Origin: Streptomyces sp. HNM0574
Lineage (GTDB): Bacteria > Actinomycetota > Actinomycetes > Streptomycetales > Streptomycetaceae
Direction of reading: 5' to 3'
Assembly: GCF_012726235.1 (NCBI RefSeq)
Contig: NZ_JAASAH010000004.1
Location: forward strand, 186,001-250,000
Length of the DNA: 64,000 nt
Position 1 is the first letter of the stretch; each line of letters begins with the position of its first letter. Below the pieces are notes generated by a model. It made no database searches. It saw nothing but the letters and a program-made list of their open reading frames with translations, and was not told where the DNA came from. Shown here in pieces: positions 54,548-63,152 of this stretch. The position numbers and the translations under genes are program-made.

Positions 54548-55465
54548 TCATCGGCGCTCCTGCTTCTGCTTGCACTCGACGCACAGCGTGGCGCGCGGGA
54601 ACGCCTGCATCCGCGCCTTCCCGACCGGCTGCCCGCAGTTCTCGCAGAGCCCGTAGGTGCCGGCCTCCAACTGCTCCAGCGCGCGCTCGTTCTGATAGAG
54701 CATCTCGCGGGCGTTGGCCGCGATCGACATCTCGTGCTCGCGGGTGATGTTCTTCGCGCCGGTGTCGGCCTCGTCGTCGCCGGCGCCGTCACCGGAGTCC
54801 CGCATGAGCCCAGCGAGGGACTCCTCGGAGGAACGGATCTCGTCGCGGAGCCGCTCGACCTCGTCGTGCAGACCGGACCGCGCCTCCTCGACCTCCTCCT
54901 CCGTCCACGGGTCCTCACCGGGACGCACGGCGAGTTCGCTCGCAGCTCTCGCCGCAGTGCGAGCCGTGGGCACCGTCTCGGGCTTCGCCACAGGGGTCTT
55001 CTTCGCAGCCACCGTCTCGGCTCCTGTCGTCTTCGCGGCGTCCTCGGGCACGGCCGCTCCCTCGGGACCGGCCGCCGTCTCAGCGATGCTCCCCGCCGGC
55101 TTATTCCCCCCGGCGGATTCCTTCTCCGTGGTGCTCTTCCCCGTACCGGAGCTCTTCACCGCGGCGTCCTCCCCCGCGGTCCGCTCCGCCGCCGCCTTTT
55201 TCGCGCCGGCGGCCTTCTCCGTCTTCTTCGCGGCCCGCGCGGTCTTCTTCGCCGCGCTCCCGGACGGCTCCTTCTTCGCCGCGGTCTTCTTCGCGGCGGC
55301 CTTCTTCGCCGTCGTCTTCTTCGCCGTGGCCTTGGCCGTCTTCTTCGCTGCCGTCTTCTCCGGGGTGCCCGTCTCCGGCTGTTCCGGAGCGGCCTCCTCC
55401 GTGTTCTCGGAGCCGGGGGTCCGAGCGGCGGACGCCCCGTTCGCCGCTGTCCTTCTCGCCACCAT
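54548..55465 (-). CDS. DksA/TraR-type zinc-finger protein with H1-like tail
   Basis: A 305-residue protein in two parts. Residues about 35-100 are a Lys/Ala/Thr-rich tail (EKTAAKKTAKATAKKTTAKK) like the C-terminal domain of histone H1, which should bind DNA or RNA without sequence preference. The acidic/Glu-rich linker follows. The C-terminal 130 residues form a coiled-coil (VERLRDEIRSSEESLAGL) and a DksA-type zinc finger C-x2-C-x17-C-x2-C (CENCGQ ... CVECKQ). DksA proteins enter the secondary channel of RNA polymerase; the acidic DxxDxA tip is not obvious here. ATG 55465. An AT-rich palindrome lies upstream. Confidence 0.9.
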   Translation of the reverse strand: MVARRTAANGASAARTPGSENTEEAAPEQPETGTPEKTAAKKTAKATAKKTTAKKAAAKKTAAKKEPSGSAAKKTARAAKKTEKAAGAKKAAAERTAGEDAAVKSSGTGKSTTEKESAGGNKPAGSIAETAAGPEGAAVPEDAAKTTGAETVAAKKTPVAKPETVPTARTAARAASELAVRPGEDPWTEEEVEEARSGLHDEVERLRDEIRSSEESLAGLMRDSGDGAGDDEADTGAKNITREHEMSIAANAREMLYQNERALEQLEAGTYGLCENCGQPVGKARMQAFPRATLCVECKQKQERR

Positions 55466-55478
55466 GACCGCGGCCCCT

Positions 55479-55491
55479 TCACATATTGTGA
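55479..55491. promoter_or_regulatory. AT-rich palindrome upstream of DksA-type gene
   Basis: TCACA-TAT-TGTGA, a perfect 5-bp inverted repeat around TAT, 13 bp before the DksA-type ATG. AT-rich runs are rare in this window, so it may be a promoter or operator. Confidence 0.4.
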
Positions 55492-55623
55492 TCTTGCTCG
55501 CGAAACGTGACCGGAACGATAAATCGACTACAACGGTGCGGCAACAGGGGCGCGCCGGGCCTCCTGGCGTTGTGCCCCGCGCGGCCCTGCGAAAACCGCT
55601 CCTGGCCCGCCCCCGCGGCCCCG

Positions 55624-55629
55624 TACACT
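55624..55629 (+). promoter_or_regulatory. Candidate -10 box of ileS leader
   Basis: TACACT (TAnnnT), seven bases before the first base of the T-box leader. A possible second promoter (TTGCTC-18-GATAAA) lies at 55494-55523. Confidence 0.35.
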
Positions 55630-55636
55630 GGGCACA

Positions 55637-55875
55637 GCGAAAGGCATCGATGGGGACGAGTAGCGTCGTCGAGCGGCCATCAGCGATCCGGGGACGGTGT
55701 GAGCCCGGAGGGTACGCGCGGCGTGAAGATCACCCCGGAGCCGCCGGAAGAAAGCCGTCAGGCGAGTAGAACCGGCAGCGCGGCCCCAATGAGGGGGCGG
55801 CGGGCACGTCCCGTCGCCAAGGAGGGTGGTACCGCGGGAGCGTCGCCGTCGTGGCGGCCCCTCTCGTCCCTCCGA
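55637..55875 (+). promoter_or_regulatory. T-box leader of ileS
   Basis: A T-box riboswitch that senses uncharged tRNA(Ile). The conserved T-box core AGGGTGGTACCGCGG lies at 55823-55837; its variable base U pairs with the A73 discriminator of tRNA(Ile). The stem I part holds GGGGACGAGTAGCG (55652 on) and an Ile codon ATC at 55729-55731 in GTGAAGATCACC, the likely specifier. Downstream, CCTCCG (55869-55874) can pair with the Shine-Dalgarno region CGGAGG (55900-55905) of ileS, which fits the translational control known for actinobacterial T-boxes. The specifier assignment rests on pattern and was not folded. Confidence 0.92.
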
Positions 55876-55916
55876 CGGATACATGTCCTGCCTGTCCGCC
55901 GGAGGAAGTCCCGACG

Positions 55917-58900
55917 ATGCAATACCGCCAGGTGCCAGCCCAGGTCGATCTGCCAGCGCTCGAGCACGCCGTGCTCGACTTCTGGCGGGACAACAAGGTC
56001 TTCGCGCGCACCCTCGAACAGTCCGAGGGCCGTCCCGAGTGGGTCTTCTACGAGGGCCCGCCCACCGCGAACGGCATGCCCGGGGCACACCACATCGAGG
56101 CCCGCGTCTTCAAGGACGTCTTCCCCCGCTTCCGCACCATGCGCGGCTACCACGTGGCCCGCAAGGCCGGCTGGGACTGCCACGGCCTGCCCGTCGAGCT
56201 CGCGGTGGAGAAGGAGCTCGGCTTCAACGGCAAGCAGGACATCGAGAACTACGGCATCGCCGAGTTCAACGCCAAGTGCCGCGAGTCCGTGACCCGGCAC
56301 ACCGACGCCTTCTCCGAGCTCACGACCCGCATGGGTTACTGGGTGGACATGGACGAGGCGTACCGCACGATGGACCCGGAATACGTCGACTCCGTGTGGT
56401 GGTCGCTGAAGGAGATCTTCGGCAAGGGCCTGCTGGTGCAGGACCACCGCGTCGCCCCCTGGTGCCCCCGCTGCGGCACCGGCCTCTCCGACCACGAGCT
56501 GGCGCAGGGCTACGAGACGGTCGTCGACCCCTCCGTCTTCGTCCGCTTCCCCCTGACCTCGGGTCCGCTCGCGGGCGAGGCGTCCCTCCTGGTGTGGACG
56601 ACCACCCCCTGGACGCTCGTCTCGAACACCGCCGTCGCCGCGCACCCCGAGGTGACGTACGTCGTCGCCACCGACGGCGCGGAGAAGATCGTCGTCGCCG
56701 AGGCCCTGGTGGAGAAGGCGCTCGGCGAGGGCTGGGAGCCGACGGGCCGGCGCTTCACCGGCGCCGAGATGGAGCGCTGGAGCTACCGGCGCCCGTACGA
56801 GCTGGTCGAGATCGAGGGCGCGCACTTCGTCGTCAACGCGGAGTACGTCACCACCGAGGACGGCACCGGCCTCGTCCACCAGTCCCCCGCCTTCGGTGAG
56901 GACGACCTCGCGACCTGCCGCGCCTACGGCCTGCCCGTCGTCAACCCCGTACGCCCCGACGGCACCTTCGAGGAGGAACTGGAGCTGATCGGCGGCCAGT
57001 TCTTCAAGAAGGCGGACGAGGCGCTCGTCGCCGACCTGGACACCCGCGGCCTGCTCTTCCGGCACGTCCCGTACGAGCACAGCTACCCGCACTGCTGGCG
57101 CTGCCACACCGCGCTGCTCTACTACGCACAGCCGTCCTGGTACATCCGCACCACCCAGATCAAGGACGCCCTGGTCCGCGAGAACGAGGGCACCAACTGG
57201 TATCCGGAGTCGGTCAAGCACGGCCGCTTCGGCGACTGGCTCGACAACAACATCGACTGGGCCCTCAGCCGCAACCGGTACTGGGGCACCCCGCTCCCCA
57301 TCTGGCGCTGCGAGGAAGGCCACTTGACGTGCGTCGGCTCGCGCGCCGAGCTGACCGAACTGACCGGCAGCGACCAGTCGGAGCTCGACCCGCACCGCCC
57401 GTACATCGACGCCGTCACCTTCGGCTGCCCGGCCGAGGGCTGCTCGCTCACCGCCGAGCGCGTCCCCGAGGTCATCGACGCCTGGTACGACTCGGGTTCC
57501 ATGCCGTTCGCGCAGTGGGGCTACCCGTACCGGAACAAGGAGCTGTTCGAGAAGCGCTACCCGGCGCAGTTCATCTCCGAGGCCATCGACCAGACCCGCG
57601 GCTGGTTCTACACGCTGATGGCGGTCGGCACCCTCGTCTTCGACAAGTCCTCCTACGAGAACGTCGTCTGCCTCGGCCACATCCTCGCCGAGGACGGCCG
57701 CAAGATGTCCAAGCACCTGGGCAACATCCTGGAGCCCATCCCGCTCATGGACCAGCACGGCGCCGACGCCGTCCGCTGGTTCATGGCCGCGGGCGGCTCC
57801 CCCTGGGCGGCCCGCCGCGTCGGTCACGGCACGATCCAGGAGGTCGTCCGCAAGACCCTGCTGACGTACTGGAACACCGTCGCCTTCCAGGCCCTGTACG
57901 CGCGCACCGCCGAGTGGGCCCCGTCCGACGCCGACCCGGAGCCGGCCGACCGCCCGCTGCTGGACCGCTGGCTGCTCAGCGAACTCCACGCGCTCACCGA
58001 CCAGGTGACGCTCGCCATGGAGAACTACGACACCCAGCGCGCCGGCAAGCTGCTGTCCACCTTCGTCGACGACCTCTCCAACTGGTACGTCCGCCGCTCC
58101 CGCCGCCGCTTCTGGCAGGCCGACCCCGCGGCCCTGCGCACCCTGCACGAGACGCTGGAGACGATCACCCGCCTGATGGCGCCGATCGTCCCCTTCATCA
58201 CCGAGCGCGTGTGGCAGGACCTCGTCGTCCCCGTCGACCCGGAGGCGCCCGAGTCCGTGCACCTCGCCTCCTGGCCGGTCGCCGACCTCGGCAGGATCGA
58301 CCCGGAGCTCTCGCAGGACGTCCTCCTCGTCCGCAGGCTGGTCGAACTCGGCCGCGCCACCCGCGCCGAGTCCGGGGTGAAGACCCGTCAGCCGCTCTCC
58401 CGCGCCCTCGTCGCGGCCCAGGGCTTCGCGACGCTCTCGCCGGACCTGCGCGCGCAGATCGCCGAGGAGCTCAACGTCTTCGACCTCGCCTCCCTCTCGG
58501 AGGTCAGCGGCTCCCTCGTCGACACCACGGCCAAGGGCAACTTCCGCGCGCTGGGCCGCCGTTTCGGCAAGGGCACCCAGGCCGTCGCCAAGGCCATCGC
58601 CGAGGCCGACGCCGCCGCGCTCTCCGTGGCCCTGCGCGACGGGACGGCGACGGTCGAGGTCGACGGCGAGACCGTCCCGCTGGAGGCCGAAGAGGTCATC
58701 ATCACCGAAACCCCGCGCGAGGGCTGGTCGGTGGCCTCGGACTCCGGCGCCACCGTCGCGCTCGACCTGGAGATCACCCCCGAACTCCGCCGCGCCGGCC
58801 TCGCCCGTGACGTGATCCGGCTCGTCCAGGAGGCCCGCAAGAACTCCGGGCTGGACGTCGCGGACCGCATCGCCCTGCGCTGGTCCTCCTCGGACGACGA

Positions 58901-59054
58901 AGTCACCCAGGCCCTCGTCGACCACGCCGGCCTCATCGCGGAGGAGGTCCTCGCCACGGAGTTCGAGCCCGGCGAGGCCGACGGCCACGACGGCTTCGGC
59001 GAACCCTTCGAGGACGAGGCCCTGTCCCTCACCTTCCGCCTCCGCAAGGCGTGA
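55917..59054 (+). CDS. ileS: Isoleucyl-tRNA synthetase
   Basis: IleRS of 1,045 residues, class I. The HIGH-type motif is PPTANGMPGAHHIEARVFKD (core GAHH), the KMSKS-type is GRKMSKHLGN near residue 600, and the editing (CP1) domain has LVWTTTPWTLVSNTAV with GLVHQSPAFGEDD. The anticodon-binding part follows (SNWYVRRSRRRFWQ). The length and shape fit the longer, eukaryote-like IleRS found in many actinobacteria. ATG 55917 has GGAGGAAG ending about seven bases upstream. Control is by the T-box leader. Confidence 0.97.
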   Translation: MQYRQVPAQVDLPALEHAVLDFWRDNKVFARTLEQSEGRPEWVFYEGPPTANGMPGAHHIEARVFKDVFPRFRTMRGYHVARKAGWDCHGLPVELAVEKELGFNGKQDIENYGIAEFNAKCRESVTRHTDAFSELTTRMGYWVDMDEAYRTMDPEYVDSVWWSLKEIFGKGLLVQDHRVAPWCPRCGTGLSDHELAQGYETVVDPSVFVRFPLTSGPLAGEASLLVWTTTPWTLVSNTAVAAHPEVTYVVATDGAEKIVVAEALVEKALGEGWEPTGRRFTGAEMERWSYRRPYELVEIEGAHFVVNAEYVTTEDGTGLVHQSPAFGEDDLATCRAYGLPVVNPVRPDGTFEEELELIGGQFFKKADEALVADLDTRGLLFRHVPYEHSYPHCWRCHTALLYYAQPSWYIRTTQIKDALVRENEGTNWYPESVKHGRFGDWLDNNIDWALSRNRYWGTPLPIWRCEEGHLTCVGSRAELTELTGSDQSELDPHRPYIDAVTFGCPAEGCSLTAERVPEVIDAWYDSGSMPFAQWGYPYRNKELFEKRYPAQFISEAIDQTRGWFYTLMAVGTLVFDKSSYENVVCLGHILAEDGRKMSKHLGNILEPIPLMDQHGADAVRWFMAAGGSPWAARRVGHGTIQEVVRKTLLTYWNTVAFQALYARTAEWAPSDADPEPADRPLLDRWLLSELHALTDQVTLAMENYDTQRAGKLLSTFVDDLSNWYVRRSRRRFWQADPAALRTLHETLETITRLMAPIVPFITERVWQDLVVPVDPEAPESVHLASWPVADLGRIDPELSQDVLLVRRLVELGRATRAESGVKTRQPLSRALVAAQGFATLSPDLRAQIAEELNVFDLASLSEVSGSLVDTTAKGNFRALGRRFGKGTQAVAKAIAEADAAALSVALRDGTATVEVDGETVPLEAEEVIITETPREGWSVASDSGATVALDLEITPELRRAGLARDVIRLVQEARKNSGLDVADRIALRWSSSDDEVTQALVDHAGLIAEEVLATEFEPGEADGHDGFGEPFEDEALSLTFRLRKA

Positions 59055-59081
59055 CCCGGACAGCAGCCCCCGCCTGACCAA

Positions 59082-59116
59082 CTCGCCCCCGGCACACCCG
59101 ATGTGCCGGGGGCGAG
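59082..59116 (+). terminator. Terminator after ileS
   Basis: Perfect 15-bp stem CTCGCCCCCGGCACA (59082-59096) and TGTGCCGGGGGCGAG (59102-59116) with loop CCCGA, 28 bases after the ileS stop. Confidence 0.8.
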
Positions 59117-59157
59117 CTGCGTCCGGGACGGGACCGCACCCATGCGGACACACGAAA

Positions 59158-59198
59158 ACGGGCCGGGCCCGGGAGTTCAACTCCCGGGCCCGGCCCGT
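59158..59198 (-). terminator. Terminator after divIVA
   Basis: A perfect 20-bp inverted repeat around C (59178), arms ACGGGCCGGGCCCGGGAGTT and its complement. On the minus strand it is followed by GTTTTCG, the U-tract expected for the divIVA transcript. Confidence 0.82.
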
Positions 59199-59225
59199 CG
59201 TCTGTGCGCCTGGCGCGTCAGCGGA

Positions 59226-60488
59226 TCAGCTGTCGTCCTCGTCGATGAGGAAACCGCGCATCGGGGACGGAGCCTGCTGCTGCGGGCCACCCTGCGGGCG
59301 GACCGGAGCCATCGGCTGCGTCATCGCGGGCGACATCTGCTGCTGGCTGCTGCCACCGCCGTAGGTCTGGCCGCCACCCTGCGTGTGGTTGCCGGACTGG
59401 CCGGACGGGGCACCGCCACCCATGGTGTGGTTCCCGCCCATGGACTGGTGGTTGCCACCGCCCATGCCACCGCCGGAGCTCGCACCGGCACCGGCGGGCG
59501 CACCCGCCGAGGCCATCGAGGGCGACGGCAGCGAAGCGGTCGCGGCAGCCGGAGTCCGCGGCGGAGCCAGCGAGTCGTCCGCCTGGTTCTCCAGCTGACG
59601 CAGCTGGCTCTCCAGGTACGACTTCAGGCGGGTGCGGTACTCGCGCTCGAAGCCGCGCAGGTCCTCGACCTTGCGCTCCAGGGTCGCGCGGGCCGACTCC
59701 AGCGAGCCCATCGCGACGCGGTGCTTCTCCTGCGCGTCCCGCTCCAGCGCGTCGGCCTTGGCGCGGGCGTCCCGCTCCAGACCCTCGGCACGGCTACGGG
59801 CCTCGCCGACAATCTTGTTGGCCTCGGAACGAGCCTCCGCAATGGCCTGGTCAGCGGTCTGCTGAGCCAGCGACAGCACGCGTGCGGCGCTGTCGTTGTT
59901 CTGGCCACCGCCCTGACCGGGCATCTGCGGAGCGCCCAACGGACCGCCGCCGCCCTGCTGCTGGGGACCGCCGGGGCCACCCGGACCACCGGGACCGGCC
60001 TGCGGTCCGGCGAGCGGGTTGCCGCCCTGCTGCTGCGGGCCGCCGGGACCACCGGGGCCGGCCGGAAGCGCGGGCTGCGAACCGGGCAACTGGGGCGGAC
60101 CACCCATGTGGTTGCCCTGCTGCGGGCCCCCCTGCTGGGGACCACCCTGCTGCTGCGGGCCGCCCTGCTGCTGGGGACCACCCTGCTGGGGGCCGCCCTG
60201 GCCGGGGGGCACCGGCTGCGGTCCGGATATGGCGGCGGGCACAGGACCCCCACCATTCCGCTCCTGCTGCTCGGGCTGCTTGCGCAAGCCGCCCTGCTGC
60301 TGGCTCTGCGCAGCAGCACGAGTAGCCGCCGCCAGCTTGGCGCGCAGGTCCTCGTTCTCACGCAGCAGACGCGTCAGTTCGGCTTCGACCTCATCGAGGA
60401 AGGCATCGACCTCGTCCTCGTCATAGCCTTCTCGAAGGCGGACGGTCGTGAACTGCTTGTTCCGCACGTCCTCGGGGGTCAGTGGCAT
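59226..60488 (-). CDS. divIVA: Polar growth protein DivIVA
   Basis: DivIVA (Wag31), 420 residues, marks hyphal tips and sites of new branches and guides polar cell-wall growth. The N-terminal domain has [28 protein letters not shown], which contacts curved membrane. A first coiled-coil is followed by a Gly/Pro/Gln-rich linker (about residues 80-195), a second coiled-coil ([20 protein letters not shown] to [10 protein letters not shown]) and a Gly/Met/Gln-rich C-terminal tail with [10 protein letters not shown] at the end. It starts at ATG 60488. The linker has tandem GGPQQQ units. It is next to yggT/sepF/ftsZ as in other actinobacteria. Confidence 0.95.
   Translation of the reverse strand: MPLTPEDVRNKQFTTVRLREGYDEDEVDAFLDEVEAELTRLLRENEDLRAKLAAATRAAAQSQQQGGLRKQPEQQERNGGGPVPAAISGPQPVPPGQGGPQQGGPQQQGGPQQQGGPQQGGPQQGNHMGGPPQLPGSQPALPAGPGGPGGPQQQGGNPLAGPQAGPGGPGGPGGPQQQGGGGPLGAPQMPGQGGGQNNDSAARVLSLAQQTADQAIAEARSEANKIVGEARSRAEGLERDARAKADALERDAQEKHRVAMGSLESARATLERKVEDLRGFEREYRTRLKSYLESQLRQLENQADDSLAPPRTPAAATASLPSPSMASAGAPAGAGASSGGGMGGGNHQSMGGNHTMGGGAPSGQSGNHTQGGGQTYGGGSSQQQMSPAMTQPMAPVRPQGGPQQQAPSPMRGFLIDEDDS
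60112..60207 (-). repeat. GGPQQ(Q) tandem repeat in divIVA
   Basis: Imperfect 15- and 18-bp units with CTGCTG and GGGGACC/GGGCCGC cores encode [11 protein letters not shown] units in the linker of DivIVA. Edges are approximate. Similar units recur at 60000-60060. Confidence 0.7.
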
Positions 60489-60540
60489 CTCTTCACCTCA
60501 ACGTAAGTCGTCGGCATATCGGCAAGACCATTCCGATCGT

Positions 60541-60825
60541 TCACAGCCTGGCCACGACGTTGATCAGGATGTAGACGATGATCATGAGCACGAAGAAGGA
60601 CAGGTCGAGCGCCACGCCCCCGAAGCGCAGCGGCGGGATAAACCGCCGCAGAAGCTTGAGTGGCGGATCAGTGACAGTGTAGGTGGCCTCCAGAACGACC
60701 ACCATCGCCTTGCCGGGTTGCCATGAGCGGGCGAACTGGAAGACGTAGTCCATCACCAGCCGGAAGATCAACACGAGCAGGAAGCAATACAGCGCGATTT
60801 GGACCACGTCGAGTGCGGTTCTCAT
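60541..60825 (-). CDS. YggT-family membrane protein
   Basis: A 94-residue YggT-family protein with two helices (VVQIALYCFLLVLIFRLVMDYVF; LSFFVLMIIVYILINVVARL) and a short cytoplasmic linker with TVTDPPLKLLRRFIPPLRFGGVALD, the family signature. Members lie in division gene clusters of actinobacteria and others; the role is unknown, although some relatives affect osmotic stress and cell shape. ATG 60825 fits the family start. It is between sepF and divIVA on one strand. Confidence 0.93.
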   Translation of the reverse strand: MRTALDVVQIALYCFLLVLIFRLVMDYVFQFARSWQPGKAMVVVLEATYTVTDPPLKLLRRFIPPLRFGGVALDLSFFVLMIIVYILINVVARL

Positions 60826-60898
60826 CTGCGCTGCCCTCTCCCCATGCCTCTTCGGCGCTCTCGTGCGGCCTTGCGGCCGTTCCCTCGGTTCCTGCGTC

Positions 60899-61537
60899 TC
60901 AGCTCTGGTTGAAGAACCCGCCCTCTGCGATGCGGGCCTTGTCCTCCGCCGTGACATCGACGTTAGCAGGAGACAGCAGGAACACCTTCTGCGTCACGCG
61001 CTCAATGCTGCCGTGCAACCCGAAGACCAAACCAGCCGCAAAGTCGACAAGTCGCTTCGCGTCAGTGTCATCCATCTCCGTCAGATTCATGATCACCGGG
61101 GTGCCCTCACGGAAGTGTTCCCCGATGGTACGGGCCTCGTTGTAGGTCCGCGGGTGGAGTGTCGTGATCCGGTACGGCTCTCGCTCGGACACGACCTTGG
61201 GCATGATCACCGGTGCGCTCTTCTCCAGGTTCTGACGTTCAGGTGTGATGGATGACACGGGAGCAATTCTCCCGGATCGTCCGCTTTCGGCGACCGCCGC
61301 GGGGGGCGGCGACGGTTCGCGCTCCCGCTGAGGCGGTGGCGAAACAGTGCGCACCGGCTCCTCGGGCTCGGCCTTCTGCAGGGAGTGATGAGCCTGTTGG
61401 GTCTCGTGCCGCCGACGGTCCCGCTCGGGCTCCGGCTCGGGCTCGAACTCGTCATCGGGGTCGAACCCCGGGCCGTCGTACCCATCGTCCTCCACGAGGC
61501 CGAGGTAGACCGCCATCTTGCGCATCGCGCCGGCCAT
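60899..61537 (-). CDS. sepF: Cell division protein SepF
   Basis: SepF binds FtsZ and the membrane and supports Z-ring assembly, 212 residues. The N-terminal amphipathic helix [18 protein letters not shown] is the membrane anchor. A charged linker (about residues 25-100) leads to the SepF domain with [50 protein letters not shown] and [12 protein letters not shown] 61537 is the start. It follows the pgeF/yggS genes on the same strand, with a 131-bp gap, and precedes yggT. Confidence 0.96.
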   Translation of the reverse strand: MAGAMRKMAVYLGLVEDDGYDGPGFDPDDEFEPEPEPERDRRRHETQQAHHSLQKAEPEEPVRTVSPPPQREREPSPPPAAVAESGRSGRIAPVSSITPERQNLEKSAPVIMPKVVSEREPYRITTLHPRTYNEARTIGEHFREGTPVIMNLTEMDDTDAKRLVDFAAGLVFGLHGSIERVTQKVFLLSPANVDVTAEDKARIAEGGFFNQS

Positions 61538-61668
61538 TCTCTGCGTCCTCCGCTCTGTGGTGGATCGGTTCCGTCACCGGTGACCAGGGATCCACGCGGT
61601 CTTCCCACCTGGCCTGTTCCGGCGGAAATGACCATATTTTCTGCTGTGGTCCGACTTGTTTCGCGACG

Positions 61669-62406
61669 TTACCCGAGCCGGGGTCGCTGTCCGAGTACCG
61701 CACTGCCGACACGTACATGTGTCGCCCCGGCAGCCACCGCCTCTTCGAGGTCCGAGCTCATCCCGGCGGACACCATTTTCGCAGCAGGATGCGCTGTACG
61801 CAGGCGGGTTGAGATTTCCCTCAGTCTCCCGAAGGCCTCCGAGGGGGACCCCGCGTACGGCCCCGCGAGCGGAGCCACCGTCATCACGCCGTCCAGCCGC
61901 AGCCCTTGGGCCTTGGCCAGTTCGTCCGCCAGTTCGTCCACGTCCGCCGGAGCCGCACCGCCTCTTTCCCCGCGCTGTCCTGACTCCGCGTCAAGTGCCA
62001 CCTGGATCAGGCAGCCCAGCTCGCGACCGGCTCTCTCCGCCGCCCCTTCGAGGGAGCGGACGAGCCGGGAACGGTCCACGGAATGGACGAAATCCGCGTA
62101 ACCCGCCACGGACCGCACCTTGTTGGTCTGCAACTGGCCGACGAAATGCCACGTGAGCCCGAGGTCCGCGCAGGCCGCGGCCTTCGGTGCGGCGTCCTGG
62201 TCGCGGTTCTCCGCGACGTGCCGGACGCCCAGTTCGGCCAGCAGTCGGACATCGCCGGCCGGGTAGGTCTTGGTCACGACGACGAGGGTGACCTCGTCCC
62301 GGGAACGCCCGGCCGCGGCGCACGCACGCGCGATGCGCTCCTCGACCCGTGCCAGGTTTCCGGCGAGTTCGGCCTTCCGCTCGCCGGGATCGGTGAGATC
62401 CGTCAT
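61669..62406 (-). CDS. yggS: YggS-family PLP-binding protein
   Basis: A 245-residue PLP homeostasis protein (YggS/PROSC). It binds PLP at Lys in VTLVVVTKTYPAGDV near residue 46; other blocks are HVAENRDQDAAPK, LTWHFVGQLQTNKVRSV, SAGMSSDLEEAVAAGATHVRVGSA (in two pieces). Family members keep free PLP levels and have no known catalytic reaction. It starts at ATG 62406, overlapping the pgeF stop (ATGA). It belongs to the division cluster downstream of ftsZ. Confidence 0.95.
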   Translation of the reverse strand: MTDLTDPGERKAELAGNLARVEERIARACAAAGRSRDEVTLVVVTKTYPAGDVRLLAELGVRHVAENRDQDAAPKAAACADLGLTWHFVGQLQTNKVRSVAGYADFVHSVDRSRLVRSLEGAAERAGRELGCLIQVALDAESGQRGERGGAAPADVDELADELAKAQGLRLDGVMTVAPLAGPYAGSPSEAFGRLREISTRLRTAHPAAKMVSAGMSSDLEEAVAAGATHVRVGSAVLGQRPRLG

Positions 62407-63152
62407 GCCTGCGCCGCCTCCAACCAGACGTAACTCGCGAGCCGCCCGGTGGTGCCCTCGCGCCGGTACGAGAAATGATCGCCCGATTCGAGTGTGCAGA
62501 CGGAAGACTGTTCCAATGTTGTGACGCCGCGCGAGGCGAGCTGCGCCCGCACCCCCGCGGCCATGTCGACGGCCGGGGTACCCCAACTCGTCGTCGCCCA
62601 GGCTTCGGGGACGAGTTCGGCGACCTCTTCGCGCATCCGCTCCGGCACCTCGTAGCACCGGCCGCAGACCGCGGGGCCCGTGCGGGCCAGGATTCTGCCG
62701 GGCTCGGCGCCGCGCCGGACCATCTCCTCGACGAGCGCCGGAACGACACCGGCGACGAGACCCGGTCTGCCCGCGTGCGCCGCGCCGGCGACACCCGCGA
62801 CGGGGTCGGCGAGCAGCACGGGGGTGCAGTCGGCGGTCAGCACGGCGAGCGCGAGTCCGCGGCGCAGGGTCACGATGCCGTCGAGCGGCTGGAGTTCGCT
62901 CCGTCCGTCGCCCTGGAACGGTCCGTCGACGAGGGCGACGTCCCGGCCGTGCACCTGGTTCATCCACACGACGTGGTCCGCGTCGAGGCCGAGCGCTTCG
63001 GCGGCGATCCGCCGGTTCTTCAGGACGGCCGCGGAGTCGTCACCGACCGCGCCGCCGAGATTGAGTGCCGCATACGGAGCGGCGCTCACCCCGCCCCACC
63101 TGTCGGTGAAGGCGAAATGCGCGCCGCTCTGCGAGTCGAACTGCCCTATCAC
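62403..63152 (-). CDS. pgeF: Purine nucleoside phosphorylase-like YfiH protein
   Basis: A 249-residue YfiH/PgeF-family protein (peptidoglycan editing factor, purine nucleoside phosphorylase LACC1-type). The zinc site is in [26 protein letters not shown] and [13 protein letters not shown], with CGRCYEV as another conserved block. In E. coli the relative edits precursors with L-Ser in place of L-Ala; LACC1-type members act on nucleosides. Start GTG 63152 overlaps the ftsZ stop (GTGA). Position after ftsZ supports a cell-wall link. Confidence 0.94.
   Translation of the reverse strand: MIGQFDSQSGAHFAFTDRWGGVSAAPYAALNLGGAVGDDSAAVLKNRRIAAEALGLDADHVVWMNQVHGRDVALVDGPFQGDGRSELQPLDGIVTLRRGLALAVLTADCTPVLLADPVAGVAGAAHAGRPGLVAGVVPALVEEMVRRGAEPGRILARTGPAVCGRCYEVPERMREEVAELVPEAWATTSWGTPAVDMAAGVRAQLASRGVTTLEQSSVCTLESGDHFSYRREGTTGRLASYVWLEAAQA

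Noticed and set aside
55758..59180. A 1,140-codon minus-strand open frame
   Set aside because: Antisense to ileS, repetitive Gly/Val/Asp composition; ileS on the plus strand is unmistakable.
60000..60207. Regular short direct repeats that could suggest a CRISPR array
   Set aside because: They have no unique spacers, are in frame and encode the GGPQQ linker of DivIVA.
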